A stretch of DNA of 64,000 bases. It comes from Escallonia rubra. Its lineage: Eukaryota; Streptophyta; Magnoliopsida; Escalloniales; Escalloniaceae. The translations under genes were made by a program, and so were the position numbers. The DNA is taken from the NCBI GenBank assembly GCA_033065855.1, contig JAVXUO010000642.1:161412-225411 (forward strand), in the 5' to 3' direction. This document shows positions 36,273 through 48,415 of the stretch, one piece after another. The notes below the pieces were generated by a model. That model did no database searches, was not told the origin of the DNA, and saw only the letters and a program-made list of their open reading frames with translations. The stretch's first letter is position 1. Each line of letters opens with the position of its first letter.

Positions 36273-36932
36273 CTATGGTGTTAATATTTTTAGGGGAAGA
36301 CTGGGAGGATTCAGCCTTAGATACTTTTCCCTATGAGTTTTGATTTTTCCTAACTTAGACATTAATTCAAGGATGAATTCATTGCTAGGTTCACTAGTTT
36401 TTAACTTAAACTTGCTATCTAATTCAATAGATGGTTTGACCAACGGTTGCTCATTTTTTGCAGGAATGGAAGGAATGGTTGAAGTAAGATTAAAACCAGA
36501 GGAAGTACTGGAGATATTTTCATTAATGCCCTTTGGAGGTTGTATTTTGTTATAAAAATCATAAGTGTCTATGATACGGTATATTGTTTCTTCTATTCTT
36601 GTGGCTTGGTCTCCAATTGTATTATGGATAATATTAGAATAATTTGATTGCTCAACAATCTGCTGAATTTCTCTTGCAGTTACAGGTTTGAGATGATTGG
36701 AGGTATTTGTTTCAACAATATGTTTCAAAGGGGCAGCCATAACATTGGAAATTAAATCACCCTTTAAAGCAAATTTGTTGAAAGGAGGATGAATACATTT
36801 CTGTTTTGTGTGTGAAGGCCATATTAGCCACTCACGATTGATTTTTTTGAAAAGTATTGACCTGAGTATGAAAACTGACGTACTCAGGAATTTCAATATT
36901 ATTTTCCAAACAATAGGAATAAAACCATCCAA
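36273..36932 (-). pseudogene. Pararetroviral polyprotein segment between movement and coat domains (219 codons open)
   Basis: It contains NREWLIWPSHTKQKCIHPP, FALKGDLISNVMAAPLKHIV, and REIQQIVEQSNYSNIIHNTI with EETIYRIIDTYDFYNKIQPP. This is the longest open stretch of the fossil. The position between the movement-protein part (right) and the zinc knuckle (left) suits the polyprotein order; I do not assign a precise function. The ORF begins without a clear initiator and is best read as part of a longer polyprotein. Confidence 0.65.
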
Positions 36933-37068
36933 AAAATGGAAAAAAAGATTTTGTGGGTTTTCAAAGTTTGGAAAAATAATTCCCTATATTGGGACCTTTG
37001 TTCTTTTGAAAAGGTAAGTCGGTACCAGGCACGATTTCTTACATTATAGGAAGAATAAAATTCTTTAT

Positions 37069-38316
37069 TCATTTTGTCATAATCATTTTGAAAATCATCA
37101 ATGATAAGAACACTCGATTCTTCATAATCAAAATCATGAAGAGAAGGATCATAAGTATTTCGATTTTCATGTGAACCTCAGTAAGAGGAGTTTCAACTGT
37201 ATACGTTGGTTCATGGACTGAAGAATGGTTGTTTCGGATACCTTCAAAATTGATTTTTGGTTCTTTATATATAGGAGTAGAGCTTCCACTAGAAGGTTGT
37301 GAATTAAACATACTAGAATGATAGGAATGGAATCTAGTACTTGCAATTGAGGAACAAGAATATCTTGCATGCTGATCAAAGTTATTTGAATGGAGGACTT
37401 TATAACTTTGAGAAGATGTTTTTGGTTGGTAAATGAATCTTGACATCTCCTTCAGGGGTTTCAGTGATATGGTCAATTTTTGGGGTCTAGAGATTGGTTT
37501 GTCAACAAGAAGCTCTGTTTTCAATCACCCAATCATCCGGTGGAGTAACTTCATTGAACTTGATCAATTTGGGTAGCATAACATTTGTCTGATAAGGATT
37601 TGACTAGAATAAAATCACGGATTTGCTATGATCAGCAATTTGCTTGAAAGCAGGACAAATTGTTATCATAACTTTGTAAGAGATGCTATAAATTAGCACC
37701 AAATTTTGGGCTTATGGCTTCATATTGTACCGCTGAGTCTTGATGTCCAATGTTAGCACATTCATTATGTGCAGATCCGACAATGTGACTGAAAAATTGG
37801 GCTAGCAATTGAAATACATAGGGCCATTACATAGACTTGTTTCAACCATGCCAAGAACTGAGTCATTAAAATTAAGATGGCGATCATCACGTGAAGCAGC
37901 CCATGTATGTGTATCAAGACCTTCTTTAGTTAAAGAAGTGATACCAATTTGAACAAGTCCAATATGAACATACCTATATTTTTTCTTGTGTTTTTCTAAA
38001 GCAGATTTAGAAAACAATTGTAAATACTAACCGTCTTTTGAAATATCCATGGTTTGTTCAACAGTTTTGATAGATTAAGTTTGTTTTAATTCAAATTGTT
38101 TAATATATAAAGAAGATTGATTCACCTTTGGGATAGACCAATTATTGATTCCTTTTCAATGTTCAATTCATGAACATTCTTCCTAAAGCTACTCTGGCTC
38201 TTTGACACATTACTGGATATAGATTTAATTAATCCAGCCATTATAGCAATATAGAGTGGTCGACTGTCAACCAAGTAGTTAAAAATTGACAAAAACGCTC
38301 TGAGCCAGAAGATCAA
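37069..38316 (-). pseudogene. Pararetroviral movement protein region
   Basis: At 37802-38017 the minus strand reads YRYVHIGLVQIGITSLTKEG, then DRHLNFNDSVLGMVETSL and NGPMYFNC, the conserved core of caulimovirid 30K-type movement proteins, which enlarge plasmodesmata. The C-terminal, serine-rich linker follows at 37069-37524 in another frame. An N-terminal remnant (SQSSFRKNVHELNIEKESII) lies at 38122-38316. Frameshifts separate the parts. Confidence 0.85.
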
Positions 38317-38401
38317 AAAATTCCTTAAAGGCGACTTGGGTGTCGACCCACACTTAATATAGATAGATGGATAGTTAATTCAAATCTCAAAGCCACTTAA
38401 T

Positions 38402-38660
38402 ACAGATAGATGACATCAATATTTAAGCCATTCATTTCAAGGATAACTTTGTAGTAGTCAATTTTACTACTACATTTGTGACATTGGGTTCAACCTTAAT
38501 GGAATATAGGATACTATTTTGGTCAGTGAGCGTAAGATAATGATCCCACCATCCACGAAGTTGTCCAGTAAATCCTGCAATTGAATATCTAGAAAGAACC
38601 TCAGTAAGAGGAGCTTCAACTGTATAAGTTCGTTCAGGGACTGAAGAATGGTTGTTATAT
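38402..38660 (-). pseudogene. Mosaic of three displaced pararetroviral segments
   Basis: The piece GATGACATCAATATTTAAGC to ACATTTGTGAC matches 34937-35005. The next piece, ATTGGGTTCAACCTTAATGG to CCACGAAGTTGTCCAGTAAA, matches 35866-35965. The last, GAACCTCAGTAAGAGGAGCT to GACTGAAGAATGGTTGTT, matches 37172-37230. Orientation and order are kept but about 0.9 kb and 1.2 kb between them are missing. It ends at the TATATATAT next to MULE-2. Confidence 0.88.
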
Positions 38661-38666
38661 ATATAT

Positions 38667-38830
38667 GGGTCAATTACATTTGGCACCCCAAAATTTTCAT
38701 GTGGTAGCACTCTGCACCACAAAGGTTTTTTTAGCTATCTGCCACCCCAAACTTCCCTAAGTGTGGCCAACATCCTCGCCGAAGAAGTAATTTAACTCAA
38801 ACAAGGGGGGCATTTTAGTCAAAACGATTA
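38667..38830 (+). repeat. MULE-2 left TIR
   Basis: Inverted match of about 44590-44746. Terminal GGGTCAATTACA resembles the MULE-1 terminus GGGTAAATTGCA, but beyond the first dozen bases the two families differ. Confidence 0.8.
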
Positions 38831-38966
38831 AAAAAAGAGAGGGAAGATTGTAATGGGTTTGGCGCCAAAGTTGTTGTATTCTTCCATCTATACAATACCC
38901 ATATACAGAGAAAAAAATAGAGGAAGAGAGAAGAGAAAAGAGAAAAGTGAGCGAAAAAAATCAAGT

Positions 38967-39287
38967 ATGGCCGATTTTTGCCATTGTGGAGAGAGAACTG
39001 TTCTGATATCATGGACTCCTCAAAATCTCGGCAGAAGGTTCATTGGTTGTGCTAAATATGGAGTAAGTTCTAAATTAATGTTGAATGCTTCTAAATTGTG
39101 TTTAGTTTAACAACTGATCTTGTGTTCCCAATTTACCGGATGTTACAATTACTTTGCATGGTATGATCCTGAGATGTGTGAGAGGTCCAAGAACATAATA
39201 GCAGGGCTGCTTAGAAAGATTAGGAGTTTGGAAGAAGAGACAAGATTGGAAAAGCACATGAGTAGGAGAGAGAAAGTGGTTGGGTGA
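38967..39287 (+). pseudogene. GRF-type zinc-finger gene carried by MULE-2
   Basis: Exon 1 starts at ATG 38967 and encodes MADFCHCGERTVLISWTPQN, then LGRRFIGCAKYG: a full GRF signature (C-x-C-G, W-T-x-x-N-x-G-R-R-F-x-G-C). A donor GTAAGT follows at 39063. The second part (about 39140-39287) encodes NYFAWYDPEMCERSKNIIAG, LLRKIRSLEEETRLEKHMSR and ends at TGA 39285-39287. A clear AG acceptor before it is lacking (CCGGATG stands where one is expected), so splicing may be broken. The C-terminal part is helical/coiled-coil-like and lacks the hydrophobic tail of the MULE-1 gene. It is convergent with the transposase. Confidence 0.75.
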
Positions 39288-41230
39288 CCTTGATCCTGAG
39301 TTAGGGAGTAATTTGTATGTTGTGGTCCCAAAAGATTTCCCAAGAGAAAAAGGGCATTTGAAGATGTAATTGTTGTGTAATGTGCATATTGTATGCATTG
39401 AATTATGGACTACATGTGCTATGTAATAGATGCTTGTATTCCTGTGTAATGAATTAAATTATGGACTACATTAGTTTGATCAAGTAGATGTTTGTACTCC
39501 TATGCAAAGAACCGAATTCAACAAAACAATCAAGTGGAGTACTTTATAATCTTCAAAACTAATACATGGCTTAACAATTTACACAAAAAGCCATCTATGT
39601 TTTCCAAAAAGGCCATCTATGTTCACAAAAAGGAATACTCTGTGCACAAAAGAAGAGTGTGGCCATTTACAACACAGTTTCATAAGGATTTACACTACAA
39701 AGAAAGGCCATGCATGTTCATAAAAAGGCCATCTCAATTTATAGCCAAACACTATCATCACAAAAACTAGTACCTTAAGAGTGTGTTTGGATGAAGAATT
39801 GCAAAGTACCTTGCATTTCTAAATCCATTCATTTTAAAATTCGCTAATTTACAAATTTATGGAATTGTAAATTTAGTGTTTGAATGGTTTTGAAGAAGTG
39901 AGTACTTTATATGTGGATTTAAATATGAAAATTGAACCCAGATAATAATTTGATGGTGTATGGAGAAAAACTATTGAGATAGAGTTTCCTTTTTTAGTGA
40001 AAGAAGGTTGCTAAAATTATGGAGACAAAAATGTCACTTTCTCTCTACATTTGTGGTAAGGATTTGTCAAATAACTAGTCGAGGCTAGTTATTTGTAGAG
40101 GAGATTTTAGCACACCAAATCTCCTTTTTTAAATCCCTTCTCAAAATTGGTAAACCTATCTCATAATAATCCAAACAAAGAATTTGGTGCGATGTATTTA
40201 CAAATCCTCTATAAAAGTGAAATCCTCAGTTCAATTACTTCATCCAAACACACTCTAAGATGGAACTTATACTCTGCCTTTCTACCTGGCAGGATTCTCT
40301 TTGGCAGCCTTCCCCTTGGTAGCTTTCTCTATAGCAACAAAGGACTCAACTTTAGCATCAGCCTTCTCTCTAGCACCAACAACCTAACCACTTGCACTCT
40401 TGTCTATTTAGCATTCTCCATTTCAGTTTGGTTTCTTCTTCCATACTTCTCCTTTGCAGCAACCTTTAGTTCATCACACCTCTTTAGCCTGTCAGACTTC
40501 TGTGTAGCAGCTTGCAATGTAGTTAAAGACACAAACTTTCTTGTGCCTTGACTGAATGAGACTGTGTCCACATTAACTCACCAGTCTTAACAGGTTGAGA
40601 CTGAGTCTCTGGTACCCTGACATGTACCCCAATGGTCAAGAAATGTGTATTCTTGAAGCATGGTTGAGACTGAATTACCTGCCAATAAATATATGTTATT
40701 TACTGAAAGTCAAGCCATTCATTGTGCATTGTTCATTGTCAGGTCAACACAATCATTTAAGGTGAGTGCATATCAAAGCACTGGGTTAAGAACATTTAAT
40801 GATGAGGTTGTTCTTGTTATTCTTGTAGGTGGGAAATGTGTAGCCTTTGCATTTCTTGTCATATTCATTTTCTCTTGGTTGCTCCCACCTGCTGCACTCC
40901 TTTTCATGTCATACCATATTATTTACTTATTACATTGTTAACATTACAATACACTGAACATAAAGATTAAAAAATTACTCACATGCAAGTTCCTCCTCTG
41001 AAGTCTACTAGGTTCAATATTGACATTTTGAGCTGGGACTTGATCATTGGCAGCAGCAGCAGGAGCATTCATTTTCACATGCGACACCATATTCTTTAGT
41101 TTGTACATGTTTAAAATTACAATAAAATAAACATAAAGATAAAAATGGTACTCACAACCAACTTCCTCCTCTGTTTATAACCAGGTTCAATGTTGGCAGT
41201 TTAAGCTGGGGCTTGATCTTTGGCAGCAGC
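39288..41230. other. MULE-2 interior between the two genes
   Basis: Apart from the MITE at 39779-40255 this is AT-rich spacer. Minus-strand text at 40260-40560 (VESFVAIEKATKGKAAKENP-like) is lysine/alanine-rich and may be the decayed tail of the transposase. No separate gene is supported. Confidence 0.45.
39779..40255. mobile_element. Tourist-like MITE (PIF/Harbinger type), 477 bp, nested in MULE-2
   Basis: The ends GAGTGTGTTTGGATGAAG and its inverse CTTCATCCAAACACACTC form a perfect 18-bp TIR. TAA occurs directly on both sides (39776-39778 and 40256-40258). The interior is non-coding. Confidence 0.93.
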
Positions 41231-43960
41231 AGCAGCATTGGCAACAACAACATCATCCATTGTGCAAGTTCTCCTATTATGACCCAGTGTCATCTACCAT
41301 GTCTTTCTCAATTTGGTAGCAGAGGACAGTGGTGGCTGTTTCTCATCTAGCTCTCTCTCCTTCTTGTTTTAGGCCTACCAAACCTATTCCTAAACTTAGG
41401 AGGTTCAATTACATGCATCCCTGACTTTGATCACATCTCAGGCCCATTCAATGGGTAAATCATGTGTTCATAACCTTTCATATGCGTGCTCATCTTATAA
41501 CAATCACAAACATATAAATCTGGGTTGACCCCCTTCCACTTCATAGCAGCAACATCATCTGAACAAGGGATTCCTGTCAAATCCCATCTCCTACATGCAC
41601 AAGTCATCTTAACAATATCACAATAAAACTGCCCTATTCCATTTATCATTGTAACCTGAAACAACCCTTGCCCTGCCCAGATTGTACTGCCATTAGCTGC
41701 ATACACTTTAATCTTCTCCCACTTGTCAGCTATATTTGGACAAAAAAGGACCAGAAAAGTGTTTGTCTCATTGCTTCCCTATTAACCATCAACATTTTCA
41801 TCAAATAAGTCCCAATCCACTCCAGACAACTGATAATTGGCTTATCCCTAGCTGGAAGCAACCTAGCATTAAAAGACTCACACCAATTGTTCATTAAAAT
41901 ATCACACTTTGGGATGATCTACTTCATTGATGAGGTGATTTGTCTGCCAACCAATTGATTGCCACCTCACTAGCGTCACTAATCTTCTACAGCATATTCT
42001 GAAACTCAACTTCCCAACTTGCTTTTCCAGCTGCTAATAATAAATCCTTCATGGCCTTACCCCTGATGCCTGTCCCATCCTTGAAGTTACTATGTAGATG
42101 CCTTAAACAAAACCTATGTTCTACTGAAGGAACAACATACTCAAGGGCATTTATTAAGCCCTTTTGCTTATCACTCATGAATGTCCAACCACTATTATTT
42201 GTTATTTCCACGTCCCCAACTAACAGTTTCAAAAACCATTCCCATGATGAGGTAGTCTCACCCTCTGTAATGACACAATCTATAGGAAACATGCAATTAT
42301 TAGCATCCACCTCAACAGCTGTAAGAATTTCCCCAACATTATTCCCCTTCAAATGGCATCCATCTAACCCTATGAATGGTCTACGCTACTCTAGAAATTC
42401 CCTCTTTAGTCCTCCAAGACATGTGTATTCTCTAAAAAATAGGTTGCCCTCCACTATTATCAACCTGTATTTCAATTGTAGAATCATGATTTGTTCTTTC
42501 TAACTCTGCCTTGTAATCCCAAAGTTTTGCATATTGTTCTTTAAGACTGCTCTGAATTACAGAAATGGCTTTCCTCATAGCTTTATAAGCCTGCCATTTA
42601 GACACACCTGCAACAAAGTCTGTTTGGACTATTTCTGAAAATGAAGAATGTGACCACTTTGAATTAGCCCTAAACTTGTCAGCATACTTTTTTGCAAGCC
42701 AGCTAGGGTTTACATTGTGCATGTCAAAGCTCCTTCCACAAGTGTGTTCTTTCTGGACAGATTTTATGTGCCAGGTTGTATCATTCTGCCTTACGAAGGT
42801 ATACATAAACCATGGGCACTCTTTAGACATAACCTTAATCTTCTTCTCTTCACTCATTTTAAAACATATCACCTTTCCCTATTTCACACCATGCATGTGA
42901 ACAACCTCTTTAAATTCACTTTTGCTTGCAAAACTTGTTCATACATTTAAGTCTGGATTCTAAATATGTTTAGCATTTGTAAAAACTAAAGTAGAATTAT
43001 CAAACACCTCATAATTTGGAGGCCAACTATCTTCATTTGAACTATGCAAACTCTTCAGCTCATCAGAGTTACAATCTTAAGTCTCATATCAGCATGGTCA
43101 TTCTCCTTAGATACACCTCCTACTTTAGAACTTTCAACATATGTATCAATGTTTTCATTATACATTGCATTACCTCTCCCATCATCAGACTGTAGTCAGT
43201 GTCATGAAAATCAGAACCACTATCACTGCCATCCTCAACATTGTCAACACTCTTTCCACCTTATACCCATTCAGCCCAGCTATACCTTAATGCAAGTCAG
43301 CATTGTCAACACCTATATCCACCCTATCCCCATTCAGCCCAGCAATTATATCTCATGCAATTATTCATTCTCAACACCTATATCTACACTGTCCCCATTT
43401 AGTATAGCAGATGCATCTTCATGCAACTCAACATTTTCAACACCAACATCCACCCTATCTCCACGCAGCCCAGCTATATCTTCATCCAACTTAAATGTTC
43501 CCTTCAAGGCATTTGCATTAGCCCCAACTCCATGCACCCCTTCACTTCCATCACCCACTTCTACCCCTATCTACTCCATCATGATGTTGGTTGTTGTCAA
43601 CACCCTGACCTATTTGGCTAGATGGCAATGCAAGAACTTCTTTAGCCTCATCAAGTACACCCAAAAAAATGGTCTACATACACTAAAGCTATTCTACTCT
43701 CAAGTATGTTACAAGTGCACATGTTGTAAGCATCCAGATCATCTAACAATCTGTATCCCATCCTTTAATTGTTTTTTAAGTTTAAGATAATATGCTGCTA
43801 CATATGGTTCAACAACTATTTGTTTTAGTATTTGATGAATTTCAATGACTGATATCTCATCAGGTTCTAGGTTGTCTATATAAGCAACTTCCCCCCCCCC
43901 CCCCAACATACTGTACGTTGTTTGAGATACTACTAAAAGCCCCCCAAGCTCCCCCCCCAC
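41231..43960 (-). pseudogene. mudrA-like transposase of MULE-2 (decayed)
   Basis: On the minus strand the N-terminal module is at 43739-43960 (YIDNLEPDEISVIEIHQILK), and the DNA-binding module at 42432-42872 (KECPWFMYTFVRQNDTTWHI, HTCGRSFDMHNVNPSWLAKK). The catalytic core at about 41987-42395 has RRPFIGLDGCHLKG with the first catalytic Asp, GWTFMSDKQKGLINALEYVV with the second, and HRFCLRHLHSNFK. The SWIM finger is at 41431-41706 (CACRRWDLTGIPCSDDVAAM; His of the usual S-H-A is Asp), and a C-terminal knuckle remnant (LGHNRRTC) near 41270. Better preserved than in MULE-1 but still broken by stops and shifts. Confidence 0.87.
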
Positions 43961-44589
43961 CCCCGCGGGTGAAATTTGATAGTAAACCTATTAGAACCAT
44001 CTGCAAAATAAGATTTTATGACATTAAGAAACTTTTCAAGACCACTCACTCAATGTAACATGTCTCCATATCAAAGCATGTCTAAAGCATCTGAAATCAC
44101 AACCTAATATTTTCTACAATACTGTCTAAAGCATGTCTCTATTTCAAAGAACACTTTCAAATAAACAAGGGTTATATGTATGAAAACAAAGGCAACCTTT
44201 TCAATTCTAACATCAAGTACATATAAACAAATTCTATCATCAAACCAACAAAATTCCTTGGTCTTTGTCGCATTATATTACCAATAATCAACAAAAAGAA
44301 GATGGAGAATGCTTACCGTAAATTGGATTGTGACAGTCGCAACTGTACTCCACGGGTCTTACTTCGTACTCGAGCGACATCTTAATGACGACAATCACGT
44401 CTGATCGCGATCAACTTCTACCAAACAGAAACCCTAATCTACTGCTTCTTCGATTTATTGAAGGTGAACCCTAGATCCCCCGTCGTTCTATCTATGATGT
44501 TTGAAAGAGAAGAATGTGAGAGGGCTGGTTTACAACGATCCCTTATTTTTTTTTCCCTTTAACTTGATATTCTAAAATTGCCCCTTGTG

Positions 44590-44744
44590 TTTAGCCGATT
44601 AAGTTTTTTTGTCTGGAAATTGGCCGGAATTTGGTCAGAGGGTGTTGGGAGCCACACTTATGGAAGTTTAGGGTGACAGATAGCTAAAAAACTGTGGTAC
44701 ATAACGCTACCGCGTGAAAACTTGGGGGTGCCAAATGCAATTGA

Positions 44745-44746
<2 letters not shown>
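44590..44746 (-). repeat. MULE-2 right TIR
   Basis: Inverted copy of the left TIR, containing CCACACTTATGGAAGTTTAG, GGTGACAGATAGCTAAAAAA and GGGGGTGCCAAATGCAATTG. It lies upstream of the transposase and probably held its promoter. Confidence 0.8.

Positions 44747-44812
<66 letters not shown>
44747..44812. repeat. (CA)n(TA)n compound microsatellite
   Basis: It lies directly at the right terminus of MULE-2. The TA part probably continues the TA target seen at 38658-38666 on the other side. Confidence 0.85.
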
Positions 44813-44814
<2 letters not shown>

Positions 44815-45859
44815 ATGCCAAGGAAATGGGTTTGCAGTCGATGTGAAGGTGCCACAAGGAATGCAGTCCGAGTAAGATGCCAAGTATGGTGATGTGGGAC
44901 ACGACAAGGATGGAGTAAGGGCACAGACCAAAGGCTTCCCAAACAGAGCCTGAGGATGGCAGTGCTGTGAGGGCGATGGTGCGGGGTGAATACACAACAA
45001 CAATCACAGCTCGATGCTTAGGTCCAGAGTCAAGGTCCTGTATGTTTCTCTCTTTAGAATTCTAGAATGAGAAAAAATGAGTTCTTCAATGTCAAAAAAA
45101 CCTTCAAATCAATTCTCAAGACCCCTATTTATAGAGGTTGAGATGCTGATGTCATCAAGCGACACGTGGCTCTCCCTGGGAGTGACACGTTACCAGGGGT
45201 CCACAGGTGTCGATGCTCCATGGACTGTCGGATCGCATATTCACCCGGCTTGCTCCTCACAGCGTCGCTTTGTCTATCTGGAAAGATGGGCTCCCACAGC
45301 GCTGGTGTGGCTAGAGAACCCCTTGATCTAGCCACCAGTCCAAAGCCCTTACAGAGTCCCACAAGGCGTCAAGAGATGCCAAGGACTGGGCAGCAGTGGG
45401 GAAGACCCGACGCCCAACTGCCAGGTGAACTAGGCGCGATGCCCTCCAGAGATCTACTCCCGTCTCGGAGTGACCTGGGGGTCATAGTCCCTCAGGGTGC
45501 CGATGAAAGCCCCTAGTGCCGGAGCATGTAGGCTAGTCAAGCAGACACCCTAGAGGAGATAGTGTCCCAGAGGAGTCTTTTATCCCAGTGGGTGAGTCCT
45601 TGTGCCGGAGCACTCGAAGCGCGCCAAAGTGGTGTCCCAGAGGAGTCGCCTACTAGACAAGCTGAGGTAGCATCCTGGAAGAGCTGTCTATATGGCGGAA
45701 ATGGAGTTGAAGCTCCCTGGCGGAGATAGTGTCCCAGAGGAGTCGCCTATCCCCGACGGTGAGTCCTTGTGCCGGAGCACTCAGAGTGCGCGAAGGTAGT
45801 GTCCCAGAGGAGTCGCCTACCCAACAAGCCAAGGTAGCATCCCGGAGGAGCCGTCTACC
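44813..45859 (-). repeat. LTR-like repeat with internal tandem modules
   Basis: On the minus strand a TATA box CTATAAATAG (45134-45125) is followed by a leader and a sequence ending CCTTGGCATCA next to the microsatellite. Upstream of the TATA box, modules containing GTGTCCCAGAGGAGTCGCCT recur at about 45565, 45632, 45730 and 45800. This is the layout of an LTR: enhancer-like repeats in U3, TATA, then R-U5. I found no target duplication and no partner LTR. It abuts the broken end of CACTA-1. Confidence 0.5.
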
Positions 45860-45861
45860 TG

Positions 45862-47150
45862 GACTGCTGCCCAGACCCCTTAATCTGTTCATACGAGGCT
45901 TGCAAAATAATGATTTGACATTTGAAACATTAAGGCGACGAACATCGAATACAAAGGAAAAAATTTAACAAATTAATTCGTAACTCACATCGATATGCCT
46001 GGAAATATTTGAAATAAAGTCCCCCGCCCGGTGTGCATCATCCTTATCTTTCTTCCTCACGTGCGTTTGACAGTATGTCAGAGCTATGACCTCACCCGCT
46101 GCCAGGTTCGGGTGCTCAACTGCATTCTTGTGTCGGAGGACGTCATGAGCCACCGACCCCCGCAACCCCCCGTGTGCGTGGAATTTTTCTCATGTCCGTT
46201 CTCGCTCCCACTCCTACTCTTGGCCTCCCAGGATGGATCAGTCCTCCATTGATCAACCATCTGTCCCCATACAGATAGAGATATCCAATAAAGGGGATAT
46301 CCCTTCCACTCTATCATCGGGGCACCCTCGGGCAGCATCTTCCTCGCCCGCTCCCGTGTGTTGTGCAGCCATCGTCGATAATTTTTGCCGATATAGGCAA
46401 AAAAAGCCTGTCGCCCCAACGCCTACTGCTCAGGTGACTCAAACTCGAACCGCTCCTGCAAGGCATCCAATTACACAATCAATACGATTAATTTAAAAAT
46501 TATGTTCTAATTAAACAAATAATGACTGACAAAAAGGAAAACCATACCAGCTGCTCCTCCAATAAGGACTCCCTTGTCGTGGCATCCCAGTCCTTCCAGT
46601 ATAGCCGTGGCTCAAAGAATCGGCCCTTCACAAAGACACTGATCTTCGTCTTCACCGGAGTCTTCAGGACCCTAATAAAGAAACAAACATCGAATACATT
46701 AAATAAGTGGACCGTAATAACTATCAGAATTGACGATTGTAAGTACTACATTATGTATTTTTTTTACTTACTGGCCTCTTGGGTGAGAGTAACTTTTTGT
46801 TTTTGCTGGGGGTTGATGCGCATCCCGCGTGTCGGTCCACGGCCTTGTCGAGATCCTACAAAACACCAACATTAATATAGATAAAAAATAATTAAATATA
46901 AGTCTAGCATTATGACCAAACACTGTTATCAAATATAACTGAGGTAGAACCCACAGAAGAAAGAGAACCAGCACGCGTGTGGGAAGAATCAGCCTGGGGC
47001 AGCAGCTGGGGTTGGGCCCTCGCCTGCTGGATGTGAGCACTATGTGCCTCGTCATCAGCAAAGCGATGATGAGGCAGGAGCCACCGGGATGGACGCAGCT
47101 CGGCATCCACCGCAACCACAAATGTCCCGTAATCTATCCATGTCTGACTT
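45862..47150 (-). pseudogene. TNPA-like gene of CACTA-1 (decayed)
   Basis: Segments corresponding to CACTA-2 occur on the minus strand: AFFAYIGKNYRRWLHNTRER with WISLSVWGQMVDQWRTDP (46084-46419), NAVEHPNLAAGEVIALTYCQ and THVRKKDKDDAHRAGDFISN (45965-46165), and a last exon beginning AGCCTCGTATGAACAG near 45890. The first exon is frameshifted (ADSSHTRAGSLSSVGSTS survives), and further stops occur. Family: plant Ptta/En/Spm transposase, the DNA-binding partner of TNP2 that binds subterminal repeats. Confidence 0.82.
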
Positions 47151-47262
47151 CGTGTATAAGAAGTCCAAATAAATTAACACATTAAAAATAATGTACAGTC
47201 CACAACATGTTACAACGCTATATATATGAACCCAGTATATTTATGAATCGAGTTTAGAAACA

Positions 47263-48114
47263 CTATATGAACCGAGTACTAAAAGAATGCATGTTATAAC
47301 AGTACAAGTCAATCATCTTCATTTTGGGAATCATCACTTTCATGATCGTTGGACTCGTCATCCTCTCCCATGCAATGTTTTTCTTCTTCCCTTTGTCCGG
47401 TTTATACCTCAAAGGATCACATACTAGACACCGTGTCAAATCCTTATTCTCTTTCCAGAACAATACACAGTCGTTATTGCACACATCTATCCACTCATAG
47501 CTCAATCCAAGTTTCCTCATAATCTTCTTCGCATCATAGTATGATGGGGGAAGCTTTTCACTCTTCGGCAAAATTTATTTGATAAATGTAACAAACTCGT
47601 TAAATTATTTCTCACTCAGCCCGTGGTCCGATTTCAACCGTAATAACCTGCTAATCGCAGACAGCCGGTTGTGTTTTCGGATTCCATCCCACAATGGCTC
47701 CTCCGCGTCTCTTAACAAATCATAAAATTGATTAGCCCCCTCGTTCGGCTGCTGGGGACTGTCATCGCTGCGGTAGTCACCCTAGTGAAAATTAGCATGC
47801 CCAACATCCATAATCATATCTCGGTAATCATACTGTGCCTCCTATCTAACTTCAGCTTGACTAGATGGGTTGGATGACAATACTATCATTTCCCCGTGCT
47901 GCATCCACCTTGTGTATCCACCATACCGTAGAAGATGCCATTTTACCACCATTCTCCTTCTCCAATACAACAACTCATATTTACTGCACGAACATCTTAT
48001 GGTCTCAAAGTCAACATATGCAGGATGCACATAAGCGGACTCGAGAAATTCGTCGATGCCATTCTCGAAATCATCATAATTTTCCCTTTTCATCCAACTT
48101 CGATTGACCGACAT
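47263..48114 (-). pseudogene. Truncated TNP2 transposase of CACTA-1
   Basis: ATG at 48114-48112. MSVNRSWMKRENYDDFENGI and FETIRCSCSKYELLYWRRRM match the zinc-binding transposase-associated N-terminus of CACTA-2 TNP2. After a broken stretch, SEKLPPSYYDAKKIMRKLGL and CNNDCVLFWKENKDL follow, then homology ends after NIAW at about 47365. The whole catalytic TNP2 domain is missing. Stops occur as well. Confidence 0.85.
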
Positions 48115-48358
48115 GACGAATGAGATTACTATATACCACCTTAAATTAAAACTGATAATTAGGCAAGGTCGATGTGAAAATGAATGCATGCATGTGACAA
48201 CATGTCTATACCCCCTCCGTTCTCTAATAGGTAGTGGTCCTATCCCATTTAAAAAATCTCATTTTTATAAAATAGTTACTAACTCATGCTTAGTCCTATG
48301 TCTGCGGGAAATTCGGCAGCACCTCCTTGTATTTCTCCATGTACACGACATCGATTAG

Positions 48359-48415
48359 GTGTTCTAACATCCGTCTAATCTTGCTCTTGTAACATTTAAC
48401 AGATGTTAGAACACC
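48359..48415. repeat. Hairpin GGTGTTCTAACATC...GATGTTAGAACACC (CACTA-1)
   Basis: 14-bp arms with a 29-nt loop, about 245 bp upstream of the TNP2 start. A relative of the same hairpin stands at the same place in CACTA-2 (54789-54845). Confidence 0.88.

Larger units (their letters stand above)
38667..44746 (-). mobile_element. MULE-2: second Mutator-like transposon, about 6.08 kb
   Basis: The left end GGGTCAATTACATTTGGCAC and the reversed right end GTTCAATTGCATTTGGCACC are inverted copies, with similarity continuing through TTTTTTAGCTATCTGCCACC, CCAAACTTCC and TAAGTGTGGC. It holds a minus-strand mudrA-like transposase (41261-43960) and a convergent plus-strand GRF zinc-finger gene (38967-39287), the same plan and almost the same length as MULE-1 although most TIR text differs. 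A clean 9-bp duplication cannot be shown because the target was a TA-type microsatellite that has since expanded on the right. Confidence 0.87.

Noticed and set aside
43044-43790. 248-codon plus-strand frame in MULE-2
   Set aside because: It is antisense to the acidic N-terminal linker of the mudrA-like transposase and shows low-complexity Ser/Thr/Pro text only.
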